Shown here: positions 17,270 through 26,213 of the stretch, in pieces
How the letters are laid out: every line of letters begins with the position of its first letter
Numbering within the stretch: the first letter of the stretch is position 1
NCBI RefSeq assembly: GCF_002224285.1
Contig: NZ_CP022436.1
Span: 3,410,001-3,474,000 of the forward strand
Direction: 5' to 3'
Source: Arthrobacter sp. YN
Lineage (GTDB): Bacteria > Actinomycetota > Actinomycetes > Actinomycetales > Micrococcaceae
DNA: 64,000 nucleotides
Notes under the pieces: model-generated
The model's input: the letters and a program-made list of their open reading frames with translations, nothing else
Told to the model about the DNA's origin: nothing
The model's database searches: none
Made by a program: the position numbers and the translations under genes

Positions 17270-18409
17270 TTAGAGAGCCACGCGCTGAAGGGAACGGGCG
17301 GCGTCGATGGTTGCCTGCCCCAAAACGCGGCTGCCCTGGTAAAGGACCACTGTTTGTCCCGGAGCCACACCGCGGAGCGGGTCGGTCAGGGTGACAACGA
17401 GTTCGGCCCGCTGAACGCCTGAGTCGTCGTCAACGGTTTCCACGTGTGCGCGCGCAGGAACGGGATCTCCGTGCGCCCGTACCTGGGCGTGGCAATCGAA
17501 CTCCGCACCAGTCGCAACTTCGGAGATGGGCAAGCCTGCCCACGAAACCTTGATGCCCCGGATCTCGTCGATGGCAAGCAAGGCTTCGGGTCCCACCACC
17601 ACTTTGTTTTCCTTGGGACGGATCTCAAGGACAAAGCGCGGCTTGCCATCGGCGGCCGGAGTTCCCAGCTTCAATCCGCGGCGCTGTCCCACCGTGAAGG
17701 CGTTGGCACCGGGATGTTCGCCTACCTTGGCCCCGGTCTCGTCAACGATGTCGCCGGTGGTCATATCAATCTTCTCGGCCAGCCAGCCACGGGTGTCGCC
17801 GTCGGAGATGAAGCAGATGTCGTGGCTGTCCGGCTTGTTGGCCACGGACAGGCCCCGTCGCTCAGCTTCCGCACGCACTTCTGCCTTGGACGGCGTGTCC
17901 GCCAACGGGAACATGGAGTGCTTGAGCTGCTCATGGGTCAGGACGCCCAGAACGTAGCTCTGGTCCTTGGCCCAATCGGCCGCGCGGTGGAGTTCCCGGT
18001 TGCCGTCGGCGTCTTCGATCACCTTGGCGTAATGTCCGGTGCATACGGCGTCGAAGCCCAGCGCGATGGCCTTCTCCAGCAGGGCAGCAAACTTGATGCG
18101 TTCGTTGCAGCGCATGCAGGGGTTTGGCGTCCGCCCTGCAGCATATTCGTCAATGAAGTCCTGGACGACGTCTTCCTTGAAGCGCTCCGAGAAGTCCCAC
18201 ACGTAGTAGGGGATTCCCAGGACGTCGCAGGCCCGCCAGGCATCACGGGAGTCCTCGATGGTGCAGCAACCCCGGCTTCCGGTACGCAGGGTGCCGGGCA
18301 TGCGCGACAACGCGAGGTGGACTCCGACGACGTCGTGTCCGGCCTCGACGGCGCGGGCGGCGGCCACGGCGGAGTCAACTCCGCCGCTCATTGCTGCAAG
18401 TACTCGCAT
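17270..18409 (-). CDS. mnmA: tRNA-specific 2-thiouridylase MnmA
   Basis: A 379-residue cytoplasmic enzyme that thiolates U34 of Lys/Glu/Gln tRNAs. ATG 18409 is used; the TTG ten codons upstream lacks support. The PP-loop [12 protein letters not shown] is at residues 7-18. The two catalytic cysteines are present: C101 in [12 protein letters not shown] and the persulfide-carrying C199 in [11 protein letters not shown]. The C-terminal beta-barrel domain contains [12 protein letters not shown] and [14 protein letters not shown]. The cysteine desulfurase gene lies just upstream on the same strand, a natural sulfur donor pairing. Confidence 0.96.
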   Translation of the reverse strand: MRVLAAMSGGVDSAVAAARAVEAGHDVVGVHLALSRMPGTLRTGSRGCCTIEDSRDAWRACDVLGIPYYVWDFSERFKEDVVQDFIDEYAAGRTPNPCMRCNERIKFAALLEKAIALGFDAVCTGHYAKVIEDADGNRELHRAADWAKDQSYVLGVLTHEQLKHSMFPLADTPSKAEVRAEAERRGLSVANKPDSHDICFISDGDTRGWLAEKIDMTTGDIVDETGAKVGEHPGANAFTVGQRRGLKLGTPAADGKPRFVLEIRPKENKVVVGPEALLAIDEIRGIKVSWAGLPISEVATGAEFDCHAQVRAHGDPVPARAHVETVDDDSGVQRAELVVTLTDPLRGVAPGQTVVLYQGSRVLGQATIDAARSLQRVAL

Positions 18410-18533
18410 GCTGGCTTTCTGTGGTTGGGTCTGTGGCAACGGTCCGGCTCAGACCAGCCGGCGTGCCCATCCATTCTAGCCTGCAATACCATGACTGCAC
18501 TAAATTCCTTCACCCGCCCCACCGAGGCCACCG

Positions 18534-19766
18534 CTACAAGGACGTCGGCGATCCCTGCCGAGCCACTGTTGCCGCCGTCTGGATGCTGGACTCGTGACCG
18601 GCCATTCCTGCTTGCCGTGCCCGTGAGCATGCCTCGGGAAGAGCCTTCAGCAGCGCGTCCACATCCGCGTCCGTGGAGCTGTGGCCCAAAGTGAAGCGCT
18701 GGGCGCCGCGGGCAGTATCCTCGTCCAGGCCCATGGCCAACAGCACGTGGGACGGGCGCGGGACTCCTGCCGTACAGGCAGAGCCAGTGGATGATTCAAC
18801 GCCTGCCAGGTCCAGGAGGAAGAGGAGCGAATCGCCTTCGCACCCCGGAAACGTGAAGTGGGCATTTCCCGGCAGCCGCTGTTCTCCCGCAGCACCCCGC
18901 AGCACTGCGTCGGGCACGGCAGCCCGGACGCCATCGATCAGACGGTCGCGCAACGCGCTGAGCCGTTCCCGCTCTTCGGCCAGGTTCCCGGTGACCGCCT
19001 CTGCCGCGGCTGCGAATGCCGCAATGGCCGGGGTGTCCAAGGTTCCCGAACGAACATCGCGTTCCTGGCCGCCACCGTGCTGTACCGGCGTCAATTTCAC
19101 GGCCCGCCCCAAAAAGAGCGCGCCAACGCCCACCGGACCGCCAAGCTTGTGCCCGGACACCGACATCGCTGCGAGTCCGCTCCCCCGGAAATCCACAGGG
19201 ACCGAACCGAAAGCCTGCACGGCGTCGGAGTGGACCGGGATTCCATGGGGCTTTGCGAGGTCAACGATCTCCGCGACTGGTTGGATGGTGCCCACTTCAT
19301 TGTTGGCCCACATGATGGTGACGAGTGCAATGGATCCGGGATCCCGCTCGATCTCCCGTTGGAGGACCTCGAGCTGCACGGTGCCGGACTCATCGACGGG
19401 AAGCCACACAACGTCTGCGCCTTCGTGCCGCTCCAGCCACTCCACAGTGTCCAGGACCGCATGATGTTCGACGGCGGAGCACAGGACCCGCGTCCGGCGG
19501 GGGTCCTCGTCCCGGCGTGCCCAGAACAAGCCCTTGACGGCCAAATTGTCCGCTTCGGTTCCACCCGAGGTGAAAATGACCTCCGAAGGGTGGGCGCCGG
19601 CTGCTGCGGCCAGCATCTCACGGGCCTCCTCCACGGTGCGCCGGGCGCGACGACCCGCTCCGTGCAGCGAGGACGGATTGCCCGTTCGCGCCAGCTCCCG
19701 CGTCATGACGGCGAGCGCCTCGGCCGACAGGGGCGTGGTGGCAGCGTGATCGAGGTATACAGGCAC
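18534..19766 (-). CDS. Cysteine desulfurase (IscS/NifS family)
   Basis: A 410-residue PLP-dependent class V aminotransferase-fold enzyme. It starts at GTG 19766 (VYLDHAATTPLS is the family N-terminus, so a longer start is not expected). PLP-binding Lys is K207 in SVSGHKLGG; His in AVEHHAVLDT (about 101) stacks on the cofactor. The active-site loop Cys is C331 in STGSACTAGVP. It removes sulfur from cysteine, here most likely for MnmA downstream and for Fe-S clusters. The last 25 residues (after EACSRARQAG) are an unusual Ser/Thr/Ala-rich extension. Confidence 0.95.
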   Translation of the reverse strand: MPVYLDHAATTPLSAEALAVMTRELARTGNPSSLHGAGRRARRTVEEAREMLAAAAGAHPSEVIFTSGGTEADNLAVKGLFWARRDEDPRRTRVLCSAVEHHAVLDTVEWLERHEGADVVWLPVDESGTVQLEVLQREIERDPGSIALVTIMWANNEVGTIQPVAEIVDLAKPHGIPVHSDAVQAFGSVPVDFRGSGLAAMSVSGHKLGGPVGVGALFLGRAVKLTPVQHGGGQERDVRSGTLDTPAIAAFAAAAEAVTGNLAEERERLSALRDRLIDGVRAAVPDAVLRGAAGEQRLPGNAHFTFPGCEGDSLLFLLDLAGVESSTGSACTAGVPRPSHVLLAMGLDEDTARGAQRFTLGHSSTDADVDALLKALPEACSRARQAGMAGHESSIQTAATVARQGSPTSL

Positions 19767-19839
19767 CTTGCCATTCTACCGGTGGGACCGGGGACGCAGC
19801 GGTCCCTTTCGCGGCCACGATCCGTGCAAGACAGGCAGC

Positions 19840-20517
19840 TTAACCTGGCGGGACCACCACAAGCTGGGCCGCCGCTTCAGCACGGGCCTTGTCCAAGGAA
19901 CCGTCATCCGGGCAAGCCACCGAAATATACACCGACGACGCCGGAACACTGAACAACCGGGCCATCACCACAGCGGCGTTGCCGCCCGTTGCGGCTGACG
20001 ATTCCAAAGCGAGGAACTCCACGCTGTGCTGCGGCTTATCCGAGTCCTGGCCCCACCGCAGCGACACCGGCTTCAGGTGATCCACCGCAATGCCGGGATC
20101 AAGGTAGCGGAAGAGCTCCTTGGTGGAGGCTGCGTCATCCTCCGCAACGGTCAAGGGACCTTGGTTAACGCTGACGCGGGCTGCCAGGGTGCAGCCATCA
20201 TTCTTCCGATACCGGACTTCGCCCTGGAGGCCCGAATGCACAACAGTCCACCCCGGAACTTCTTCCAGCCGCGTGGAGACCGTCACCGGATCCCCCGGAG
20301 CCAACGTGTTCCCAGCTGCCAACGGCAAGTCCTTCCCCGCAACGGCGGCAGCATCATGCCCGGGCGTGATGCTGGGCGTCGCCAGCGTGGACTCCGTCGG
20401 CGACGGTTTCGGCGCCGCTGGATCAGGAACGTTAACGGTGCAGCCCGCCATCACGGCACCAACGGCTGCCAGGGCACCAATCCCAGCCACCCGTCGTCGA
20501 ACGTTTCGCACCACCAT
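19840..20517 (-). CDS. Secreted lipoprotein of unknown function
   Basis: 225 residues. ATG 20517 is followed by an Arg-rich n-region, a hydrophobic stretch and lipobox VMAGC with lipidation at C26. The mature N-terminus is a Pro/Ser/Thr linker, then a small globular domain with two cysteines (GCTLAARVS and VACPDDGS) likely joined by a disulfide. No catalytic motif is visible. Probably an actinobacterial-specific cell-envelope protein; it sits between the cysteine desulfurase and the lipid kinase genes without overlap. Confidence 0.75.
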   Translation of the reverse strand: MVVRNVRRRVAGIGALAAVGAVMAGCTVNVPDPAAPKPSPTESTLATPSITPGHDAAAVAGKDLPLAAGNTLAPGDPVTVSTRLEEVPGWTVVHSGLQGEVRYRKNDGCTLAARVSVNQGPLTVAEDDAASTKELFRYLDPGIAVDHLKPVSLRWGQDSDKPQHSVEFLALESSAATGGNAAVVMARLFSVPASSVYISVACPDDGSLDKARAEAAAQLVVVPPG

Positions 20518-20586
20518 CGCTCCTCATCCCCCTGCCCTGCCGGATGGCATGGCATCTGCCGCGATCGAGTCTAGCCGTCACGCCCC

Positions 20587-21516
20587 CTACGCGAGGACCC
20601 GTAGTGCACCTGGAACAATCTCGACCTCTACAGGCAACGCGCCGATGCGCTCGCCGTCCGCATATGCCACCACGCCCTTCGCCTCCAACCGCACCTTCCG
20701 GACACGCCTGATCTCCACAGCGGGGTGGCTGGTGTGCCTGCCGGCAAAAACTTTCGGAAAAACCGCGAGGAATCGGAGCCGTGTCAATGGTTTGACCACA
20801 AAAAGATCCAGGAAGCCGTCGTCGGGCGAAGCCTCCGGGGTGACCCGCATGCCGCCGCCGATGTACTGTCCGTTCGCCACCGAAATCAGCAACGCCGGCT
20901 GGCGCCAGGTCACCTCATCGGCAGTCACCGTATAGTCGATCCGGCGGAAGGAACCCAGCTCCATGAGCATCGCCAGGTTGTAGCGGCTCTTTCCGCGCGG
21001 CCAGCGCCACGAGTTGGCCCGTTCATTGACCGCGGCATCGAACCCGGCCGAGAGAACCCCGGCAAAATAGGTGGTCCGCCCATCCGCAGCAACCCGTCCG
21101 GTGTCGATGGTCCGTCCACCTGAAACCATTGAGGCCAGGATCAGGCGGCAGGCAGCGGCGGTGTCATGCAGCGGCAAACCCAGGAGCCGGGCAACATCGT
21201 TGCCTGTTCCGCTGGGAACGATACCCAGGGCAACGTCTAGCCCGGCGAGGGCGTTGACCCCCAGATGGACCATACCGTCGCCTCCCACCACTACCAGGGT
21301 GTCGACTGCGGTGCCGGACAGGGTTTGGGCTACAAGCCGCTGCAGGGCGTCGTAACTATCCGCTTCGAGGACGACGACGTCCCGTCCGGCGGCGCGGAAC
21401 TGCGCTGCGGCGTGGTCCCCGGCGTTGCGGGTCCGGCCAAAGGACGCCGCAGGGTTTATCGCCACGGCGATCGTCCCCGCCTTGCTGGAGGGGTTCATGG
21501 CTGCCGGTGGGGTCAC
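20587..21516 (-). CDS. Diacylglycerol/lipid kinase (DagK/YegS family)
   Basis: 309 residues with the DAGK catalytic core: NPAASFGRTR near residue 21, the nucleotide-binding GGDG motif (VVVGGDGMVH, about 76-85) and PSGTGNDVARLLG (about 101-113). The C-terminal beta-sandwich ends YADGERIGALPVEVEIVPG. It would phosphorylate diacylglycerol or a related lipid at the membrane. GTG 21516 has no Shine-Dalgarno; CATAAT lies 7 nt before it, which would fit a leaderless transcript starting at the GTG. ATG 21498 is the alternative start. Confidence 0.9.
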   Translation of the reverse strand: MTPPAAMNPSSKAGTIAVAINPAASFGRTRNAGDHAAAQFRAAGRDVVVLEADSYDALQRLVAQTLSGTAVDTLVVVGGDGMVHLGVNALAGLDVALGIVPSGTGNDVARLLGLPLHDTAAACRLILASMVSGGRTIDTGRVAADGRTTYFAGVLSAGFDAAVNERANSWRWPRGKSRYNLAMLMELGSFRRIDYTVTADEVTWRQPALLISVANGQYIGGGMRVTPEASPDDGFLDLFVVKPLTRLRFLAVFPKVFAGRHTSHPAVEIRRVRKVRLEAKGVVAYADGERIGALPVEVEIVPGALRVLA

Positions 21517-21636
21517 AGCGTGAATTATGCCAGCCGGGAACCACCCGCCCCGATACCAACGTTCACATAGTGGCTGGATAAACTGGCCACTACCGCGCCT
21601 CCCTGGAGCGCACCACTTTTAGAGAAGGGCCCGTGC

Positions 21637-22581
21637 TTGGCCGACGGCAGCAGTTCGCACTATCAGGTTCTCCGTGTTTCCGTCACAGCTACGGACAAGG
21701 AGATCAAGGTCGCCTACCGCAAGGCTGCCCGGAAAGCGCACCCCGACCACGGCGGAGAAGCAGAGATGTTCAGGCGCGTGACTCTCGCCTACGAAACCTT
21801 GATCGACCCGCAGCGGAGGGCTGAGTACGATCGCAGGTACGCCAGCGGCTCCTCAGGCCGCGGCCAGCCGCAGCCCGGGTACTACACGGGCACCGCGGCG
21901 CCGGGCCCTTTCGCCACGGGCAGCGTCAGACGACCCCAGACCCAGCGCAACACCGCCGGTGATCCCCCTGTCTACGTCCCGGCCTTCGACGATCCCGATG
22001 AAGTGCCGCTCATTTCTGCTGCGGAAGCAGCACAGCAGGTCCATGGGTTACCGCGCAAGCGCGGCATCTTTGGTGCCGAAGCACGGATCCAACGGGAAAT
22101 GCGTACCGTCCAGCTCATCAGCAGGCAGGTCCTGCCTGCCATTCCTGCTGCCCGGCTCATCAACGGTCTTCGCTCGCCGTCGGACAACAACCACATCGAC
22201 CACGCGGTCTTGTCCGGCTACCGGCTGGCCTTGGTGGGCTCCATGCTGCTCCCCAAGGGTGCCTACGCCTGGGATGGCCACTCACTGCGGCACGGCGGCC
22301 GGTCCGTCGCGCCCCCGCAGCTTGCCCACATTGTCCGGCATATGCAGGACATCTTCCCTGAACTCAATGTCACCGGATGGGTTGTCCTGCACAGTCCCGA
22401 TGGCAACCTGCACGAACCGGTGATCGACCAGTACGGCAAAGGCCAGTCCAGCAACAATGCCGTGGAAGTAGTCAACGCGGCCGGGCTGGTCAGGGGCTTG
22501 AAGCAGTTCCTGAGCTCAGGGCCTGCGCCCAATACAGTGGTGGTTCCGGTTCTGGCGCGGCTGCTGCGCGGGATGCACTAG
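21637..22581 (+). CDS. J-domain protein with degenerate nuclease-like (NERD-type) C-terminus
   Basis: 314 residues starting at TTG 21637 with AGAAGG about 9 nt upstream. Residues 8-66 are a DnaJ domain with the HPD tripeptide in KAHPDHGG, so it should stimulate a DnaK-type Hsp70. A Pro/Gly/Thr-rich linker follows (70-120). The C-terminal domain (about 160-310) contains HIDHAVLSGYRLALVGSMLL and YAWDGHSLRHGG, which resembles the NERD nuclease-related fold but lacks the expected Asp and Lys in its central strand. The J-domain call is firm; the NERD comparison is by eye. Confidence 0.8.
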   Translation: MADGSSSHYQVLRVSVTATDKEIKVAYRKAARKAHPDHGGEAEMFRRVTLAYETLIDPQRRAEYDRRYASGSSGRGQPQPGYYTGTAAPGPFATGSVRRPQTQRNTAGDPPVYVPAFDDPDEVPLISAAEAAQQVHGLPRKRGIFGAEARIQREMRTVQLISRQVLPAIPAARLINGLRSPSDNNHIDHAVLSGYRLALVGSMLLPKGAYAWDGHSLRHGGRSVAPPQLAHIVRHMQDIFPELNVTGWVVLHSPDGNLHEPVIDQYGKGQSSNNAVEVVNAAGLVRGLKQFLSSGPAPNTVVVPVLARLLRGMH

Positions 22582-22627
22582 GCGATCGAGCCACCGGAGG
22601 CTGGTCCTGGCTGGCTAAGATGGAACA

Positions 22628-23095
22628 GTGTTCCGCATCCTCTTCCACACCCCTGAAATCCCGGGCAACACGGGCAACGCCATCCGCTTGGCCGCCATCA
22701 CGGGAGCCGAGCTCCATTTGGTGGAGCCCCTCGGCTTCGACTTTTCCGATGCCAAGCTTCGCCGCGCCGGCCTGGATTACCACGACCTTGCGGTGGTAAC
22801 CGTTCATAAGGACATCGACGCCGCGTGGGAGGCCTTGCAGCCGGAACGCGTCTTCGCGTACACGTCCGACGGCGAAACGTCCTATACGGATATCAGCTAC
22901 CGTGAGGGCGACGTCCTGATGTTCGGGCCCGAGTCGGTTGGCCTGCCTGGCTGGCTGAAACAGGACCCGCACGTCACCGCCCGTGTCCGCCTTCCCATGA
23001 AGCCGTCACTCCGTTCGCTCAATTTGGCCAATGCTGCCTCGATCGCTGTGTTTGAGGCCTGGCGCCAGAACGGGTTCGCAGGCGCCAAGGTGTAG
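22628..23095 (+). CDS. trmL: tRNA (cytidine/uridine-2'-O-)-methyltransferase TrmL (SPOUT family)
   Basis: 155 residues starting at GTG 22628. It is a compact SPOUT (SpoU) methyltransferase with motif 1 PEIPGNTGNAIRLAA (residues 9-23), motif 2 LMFGPESVGLP (about 97-107) and motif 3 RLPMKPSLRSLNLANAASIA (about 121-140), the three segments of the knotted SAM site. TrmL methylates the ribose of position 34 in Leu tRNAs. Its stop codon overlaps the -35 element of the sigK promoter that follows. Confidence 0.93.
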   Translation: MFRILFHTPEIPGNTGNAIRLAAITGAELHLVEPLGFDFSDAKLRRAGLDYHDLAVVTVHKDIDAAWEALQPERVFAYTSDGETSYTDISYREGDVLMFGPESVGLPGWLKQDPHVTARVRLPMKPSLRSLNLANAASIAVFEAWRQNGFAGAKV

Positions 23096-23096
23096 C

Positions 23097-23123
23097 CCAT
23101 CCAAGGGCGCCACGGCACCGAAT
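23097..23123 (+). promoter_or_regulatory. SigK-type promoter upstream of sigK
   Basis: CCATCC (23097-23102) and CCGAAT (23118-23123) are separated by 15 nt. These are the -35 and -10 hexamers reported for mycobacterial SigK, found 160 nt upstream of a sigK gene followed by rskA. This suggests positive autoregulation. The hexamers are seen; the function is inferred from the mycobacterial consensus. Confidence 0.65.
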
Positions 23124-23285
23124 ACCTTTTGCAGGGACAGGTCCTGCATCAGGACATTCGTTGAGGGAGCATTCGTGAGCGCGCTGCAGACCAGGGTGAC
23201 AACGGGAGACCGCTGCGCCGCCACGCCCGCAACACCATATGGCCGTGCTGCCGGTTTCAAACGGGACGACATATGCTGGACAGTG

Positions 23286-23891
23286 ATGGACATCCCCAAC
23301 AACCCCGGTCCCCCGGTCTTCGAGGCCACAGGCACTGCGACAGACTTGAATACGCAGTTGACTGCCTTGCTCGAGCTCGTGGCTGCCGGTGACCAGCCGG
23401 CTTTTGCCGAGTTCTACCGCCTGACCTCACGGCGCGTGTTCGGCATGGCCAAGCGCGTCTTGATAGACCCGGACCTGAGCGAAGACGCCACCCAGGAAGT
23501 TTTCCTCCAGGTGTGGCAGGGCGCAAGCAAATTTGATCGCGCTGCCGGAACCCCGCTGGCGTGGCTCATGACCATCGCCCATCGCCGCGCCATTGACCGT
23601 GTCCGTGCCGTGCAGGCTGCCACTGACCGCGAGGCCAGATACGGCGCAGCAAGCCAGGACCCCGATCGGGACCTGGTGGCAGAGGAAGCCGACACCAACC
23701 TGGAAGCGGAAGCAGTCAGCCGATGTCTCGGCACACTGACCGACACCCAGCGCGAATCCGTCCGACTCGCCTACTACGGCGGTCTGACCTACCGGGAAGT
23801 CGCCGAGCACCTGGGCGCCGCCGTCCCCACCATTAAGTCCCGCATCCGCGACGGGCTGCTGCGCCTCAAGACCTGCCTGGGGGTGGCTTGA
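23286..23891 (+). CDS. sigK: ECF RNA polymerase sigma factor SigK
   Basis: 201 residues from ATG 23286 (a GTG one codon earlier is also possible; the ORF upstream of it is non-coding in character). Region 2 contains FYRLTSRRVFGMAKRVL and EDATQEVFLQVWQGASKFDR; region 4 has the helix-turn-helix LTYREVAEHLGAAVPTIKSR. It is followed one base later by an RskA-type membrane anti-sigma factor, the arrangement that identifies SigK among ECF factors. In mycobacteria SigK is released by regulated proteolysis of RskA. A matching promoter lies at 23097-23123. Confidence 0.9.
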   Translation: MDIPNNPGPPVFEATGTATDLNTQLTALLELVAAGDQPAFAEFYRLTSRRVFGMAKRVLIDPDLSEDATQEVFLQVWQGASKFDRAAGTPLAWLMTIAHRRAIDRVRAVQAATDREARYGAASQDPDRDLVAEEADTNLEAEAVSRCLGTLTDTQRESVRLAYYGGLTYREVAEHLGAAVPTIKSRIRDGLLRLKTCLGVA

Positions 23892-23892
23892 T

Positions 23893-24726
23893 ATGAGCGA
23901 GAACACCAGTGGAAACTTTATCCGCAGAATGTTTGCCAACGACATCGCTACCGACCTCGCCGAGGGACGCGTGCTGGAGCTTGCTGAGATCTATGCCTTG
24001 GACGCCGTCAGTGACGACGAACGGGCCATGATCGATGACTACGTCAAGGATGCTCCCGAGGGTCCTGAATTCCTGGAGCGGGTCCGCGAAGCCCGCGAGA
24101 CCCTCGCAGTCAGCTTTGCCCCGGAGGAAGCGCCACCAGCCAGGCTCTTCGATAACATCATGGAACGCATCACCACGGATGCTGCCGCCCAAGCGCCCGC
24201 TGAGCCGGTTGCCCCGCCGTCGCTGGCTCCCGACGTCGACGACCTCGCGGCCGCCAGGGCCAAGCGCGAGGAACGCCAGCGCACCGGTGGCGCACGCAGG
24301 TGGATCATCGGAGCGGCCGCAGCGGCCGTGATCGCGCTCGGAGGCATCGGTGTGGGCGCCTACGTCTCGGTGCAGAACGACCCCGTCAACCAGGTGCTGC
24401 AGGCACAGGATGTCCAGCAGAAGTCCGCGCCCGTTCCCGGCGGTGGTACGGCCACCATCTCCGCGTCTTCGGCCAAGGACTCCTTCGTGGTTCTGATGGA
24501 TGGCGTTGCCCCCGCCCCGGAGGGCAAGGTCTACCAGCTGTGGACCCTGCCCAAGGACGGCTCTGCCCCGGTGCCGCAGGGCACCATGGACGCCCAGACG
24601 CTCTCCAAGCCAGCCATTGTCAAGGGCCTTTCCTCAGCATCGTCGGTTGCCATCACCGTGGAGCCCACGGGCGGATCAAACGCCCCCACCACAGACCCTG
24701 TCCTGGTGGTCGCGCTGAGCGCCTGA
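23893..24726 (+). CDS. rskA: Anti-sigma-K factor RskA
   Basis: 277 residues, ATG 23893, one base after the sigK stop. The cytoplasmic N-terminal part (1-125) begins with an anti-sigma helical segment (LELAEIYALDAVSDDERAMI). One membrane helix spans about 136-158 (RWIIGAAAAAVIALGGIGVG). The extracytoplasmic RskA domain holds FVVLMDGVAPAPEGKVYQLW and AITVEPTGGSNAPTTDPVL. It holds SigK inactive at the membrane until site-1/site-2 proteolysis. A strong bidirectional terminator follows. Confidence 0.93.
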   Translation: MSENTSGNFIRRMFANDIATDLAEGRVLELAEIYALDAVSDDERAMIDDYVKDAPEGPEFLERVREARETLAVSFAPEEAPPARLFDNIMERITTDAAAQAPAEPVAPPSLAPDVDDLAAARAKREERQRTGGARRWIIGAAAAAVIALGGIGVGAYVSVQNDPVNQVLQAQDVQQKSAPVPGGGTATISASSAKDSFVVLMDGVAPAPEGKVYQLWTLPKDGSAPVPQGTMDAQTLSKPAIVKGLSSASSVAITVEPTGGSNAPTTDPVLVVALSA

Positions 24727-24744
24727 CGCTGAACAGGAATTAAC

Positions 24745-24788
24745 GCTCGACGGCGGCCGTCCCACCTTGGGGACGGCCGCCGTCGAGC
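24745..24788. terminator. Bidirectional terminator between rskA and gntP
   Basis: A perfect 19-bp GC-rich stem (24745-24763 with 24770-24788) and a 6-nt loop ACCTTG, followed on the plus strand by TTTAC. It lies between convergent genes and serves both. Confidence 0.85.
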
Positions 24789-24809
24789 TTTACACAGTCG
24801 CTTTCGCAG

Positions 24810-26213
24810 CTATAACACGAGCGACAGAAGCATCACGAAGCCGAAGCCGACCACGGAGATCAGTGTCTCCATGACGGACCAGGTCTTGAACGTCTGCCCA
24901 ACGGTGAGTCCAAACAGTTCTTTGACCAACCAGAATCCGGCGTCGTTGACGTGGGACAAGAACAGGGAGCCTGCCCCGATGGCCAGGGCCAGCAAGGCCG
25001 CGTGCGTCGGGCTCAGGCTGCTGGCAAGGGGTGCAACGATGCCGGCGGCCGTAACTGTGGCCACCGTCGCAGACCCCGTGGCGAGGCGGAGCGCCACAGC
25101 AACGATGAAGCCGAGGACCAGGACCGACATATTGGTGCCCTCCGCCCATTTCTTGACGGAGTCCCCCACGCCGGCGCCGATCAAGGTCTGCTTGAAACCG
25201 CCACCGGCACCGACAATGAGGAGGATCGCCGCGATCGGACCCAGGCTCTCGCCCAGCTTGGCTGTGATCCTGCTGCCCGTGAAGCCCACGGCGTAGCCGA
25301 ACGTGACTATGGCCAGCAGCACGGCCAGTGTCATGGCCACCAAAGGCTGGCCCACAAAGTCGAAGAAGATCCGGAGGGCAGGTGCTGTCTCGGGGTTCGG
25401 CCAGATGATGCCGCCCAAAGCCTTCAGCAGCATCAGCACCACCGGGAAGATGATGGTCAGCAGCGTCACCAGGAACGATGGCTGGCGCTTGACCTCGCTC
25501 ATGTCAGCCGCATGCTGGGTGTCGATGCCGCCGGCTACGGCGGGAGCGTCAACAGGCACCCACCGCGCGGCGAGCCGGGAGAAGAGCGGGCCACAGATGA
25601 TCACGGTGGGAATCGCCACAAGGATGCCCAGGCCGAGTGTTGTTCCCAGCTCGGCCTTGACCGCGCTGATGGCAATCAGCGGTCCCGGGTGCGGCGGTAC
25701 CAGTCCGTGCAGCACGGACAAGCCGGCCAGCGCCGGGATCGCGATGCGCATCAGCTTCATCTTGGAACGCTGGGTGACCAGGACGATCACCGGAAGCAGC
25801 AGCACGAGCCCGATTTCGAAGAACATGGGCAAGCCAATGATCACGGCTACCAGGGTGATCATCCAGACCAGCTTGTTGCCGCTGGCTTTGGCCAACAAGG
25901 TGTCCACCACACGGTTGGCGCCACCGGAATCGGCCAGCAGCTTGCCGAGCATGGCTCCGAGCGCGATCAGCAGCCCGACTTCCTTGAGGACACTGCCAAC
26001 CCCGTCTTCGAAGTTGGTGATGACCTTGCCCAGCTCCACTCCGGAGGCCAGGCCCACGAAGGCAGAACCCAGGACCAGCGCCAGGAAGGGGTGGAGCTTC
26101 AATTTCGCGATCAGTACGACGATCAGGGCAATGCCCAGTGCAGCGACCACAAGGAGTTGGGTGTCGTGCCCGGTCCATTCCTGCACTTGCGTCGCGGTAT
26201 CCAGGACTTTCAC
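24810..26213 (-). CDS. Gluconate:H+ symporter, GntP family
   Basis: A 467-residue integral membrane protein with about 12-14 hydrophobic helices throughout. Family landmarks are KLHPFLALVLGSAFVGLASG near residue 42, GLPMFFEIGLVLLLPV near 130, and LVPPHPGPLIAISAVKAELG near 175. It imports gluconate (or a related aldonate) with protons. It starts at ATG 26213 inside the last codons of the gluconokinase gene (ATGA overlap), so uptake and phosphorylation are translated together. Confidence 0.92.
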   Translation of the reverse strand: MKVLDTATQVQEWTGHDTQLLVVAALGIALIVVLIAKLKLHPFLALVLGSAFVGLASGVELGKVITNFEDGVGSVLKEVGLLIALGAMLGKLLADSGGANRVVDTLLAKASGNKLVWMITLVAVIIGLPMFFEIGLVLLLPVIVLVTQRSKMKLMRIAIPALAGLSVLHGLVPPHPGPLIAISAVKAELGTTLGLGILVAIPTVIICGPLFSRLAARWVPVDAPAVAGGIDTQHAADMSEVKRQPSFLVTLLTIIFPVVLMLLKALGGIIWPNPETAPALRIFFDFVGQPLVAMTLAVLLAIVTFGYAVGFTGSRITAKLGESLGPIAAILLIVGAGGGFKQTLIGAGVGDSVKKWAEGTNMSVLVLGFIVAVALRLATGSATVATVTAAGIVAPLASSLSPTHAALLALAIGAGSLFLSHVNDAGFWLVKELFGLTVGQTFKTWSVMETLISVVGFGFVMLLSLVL

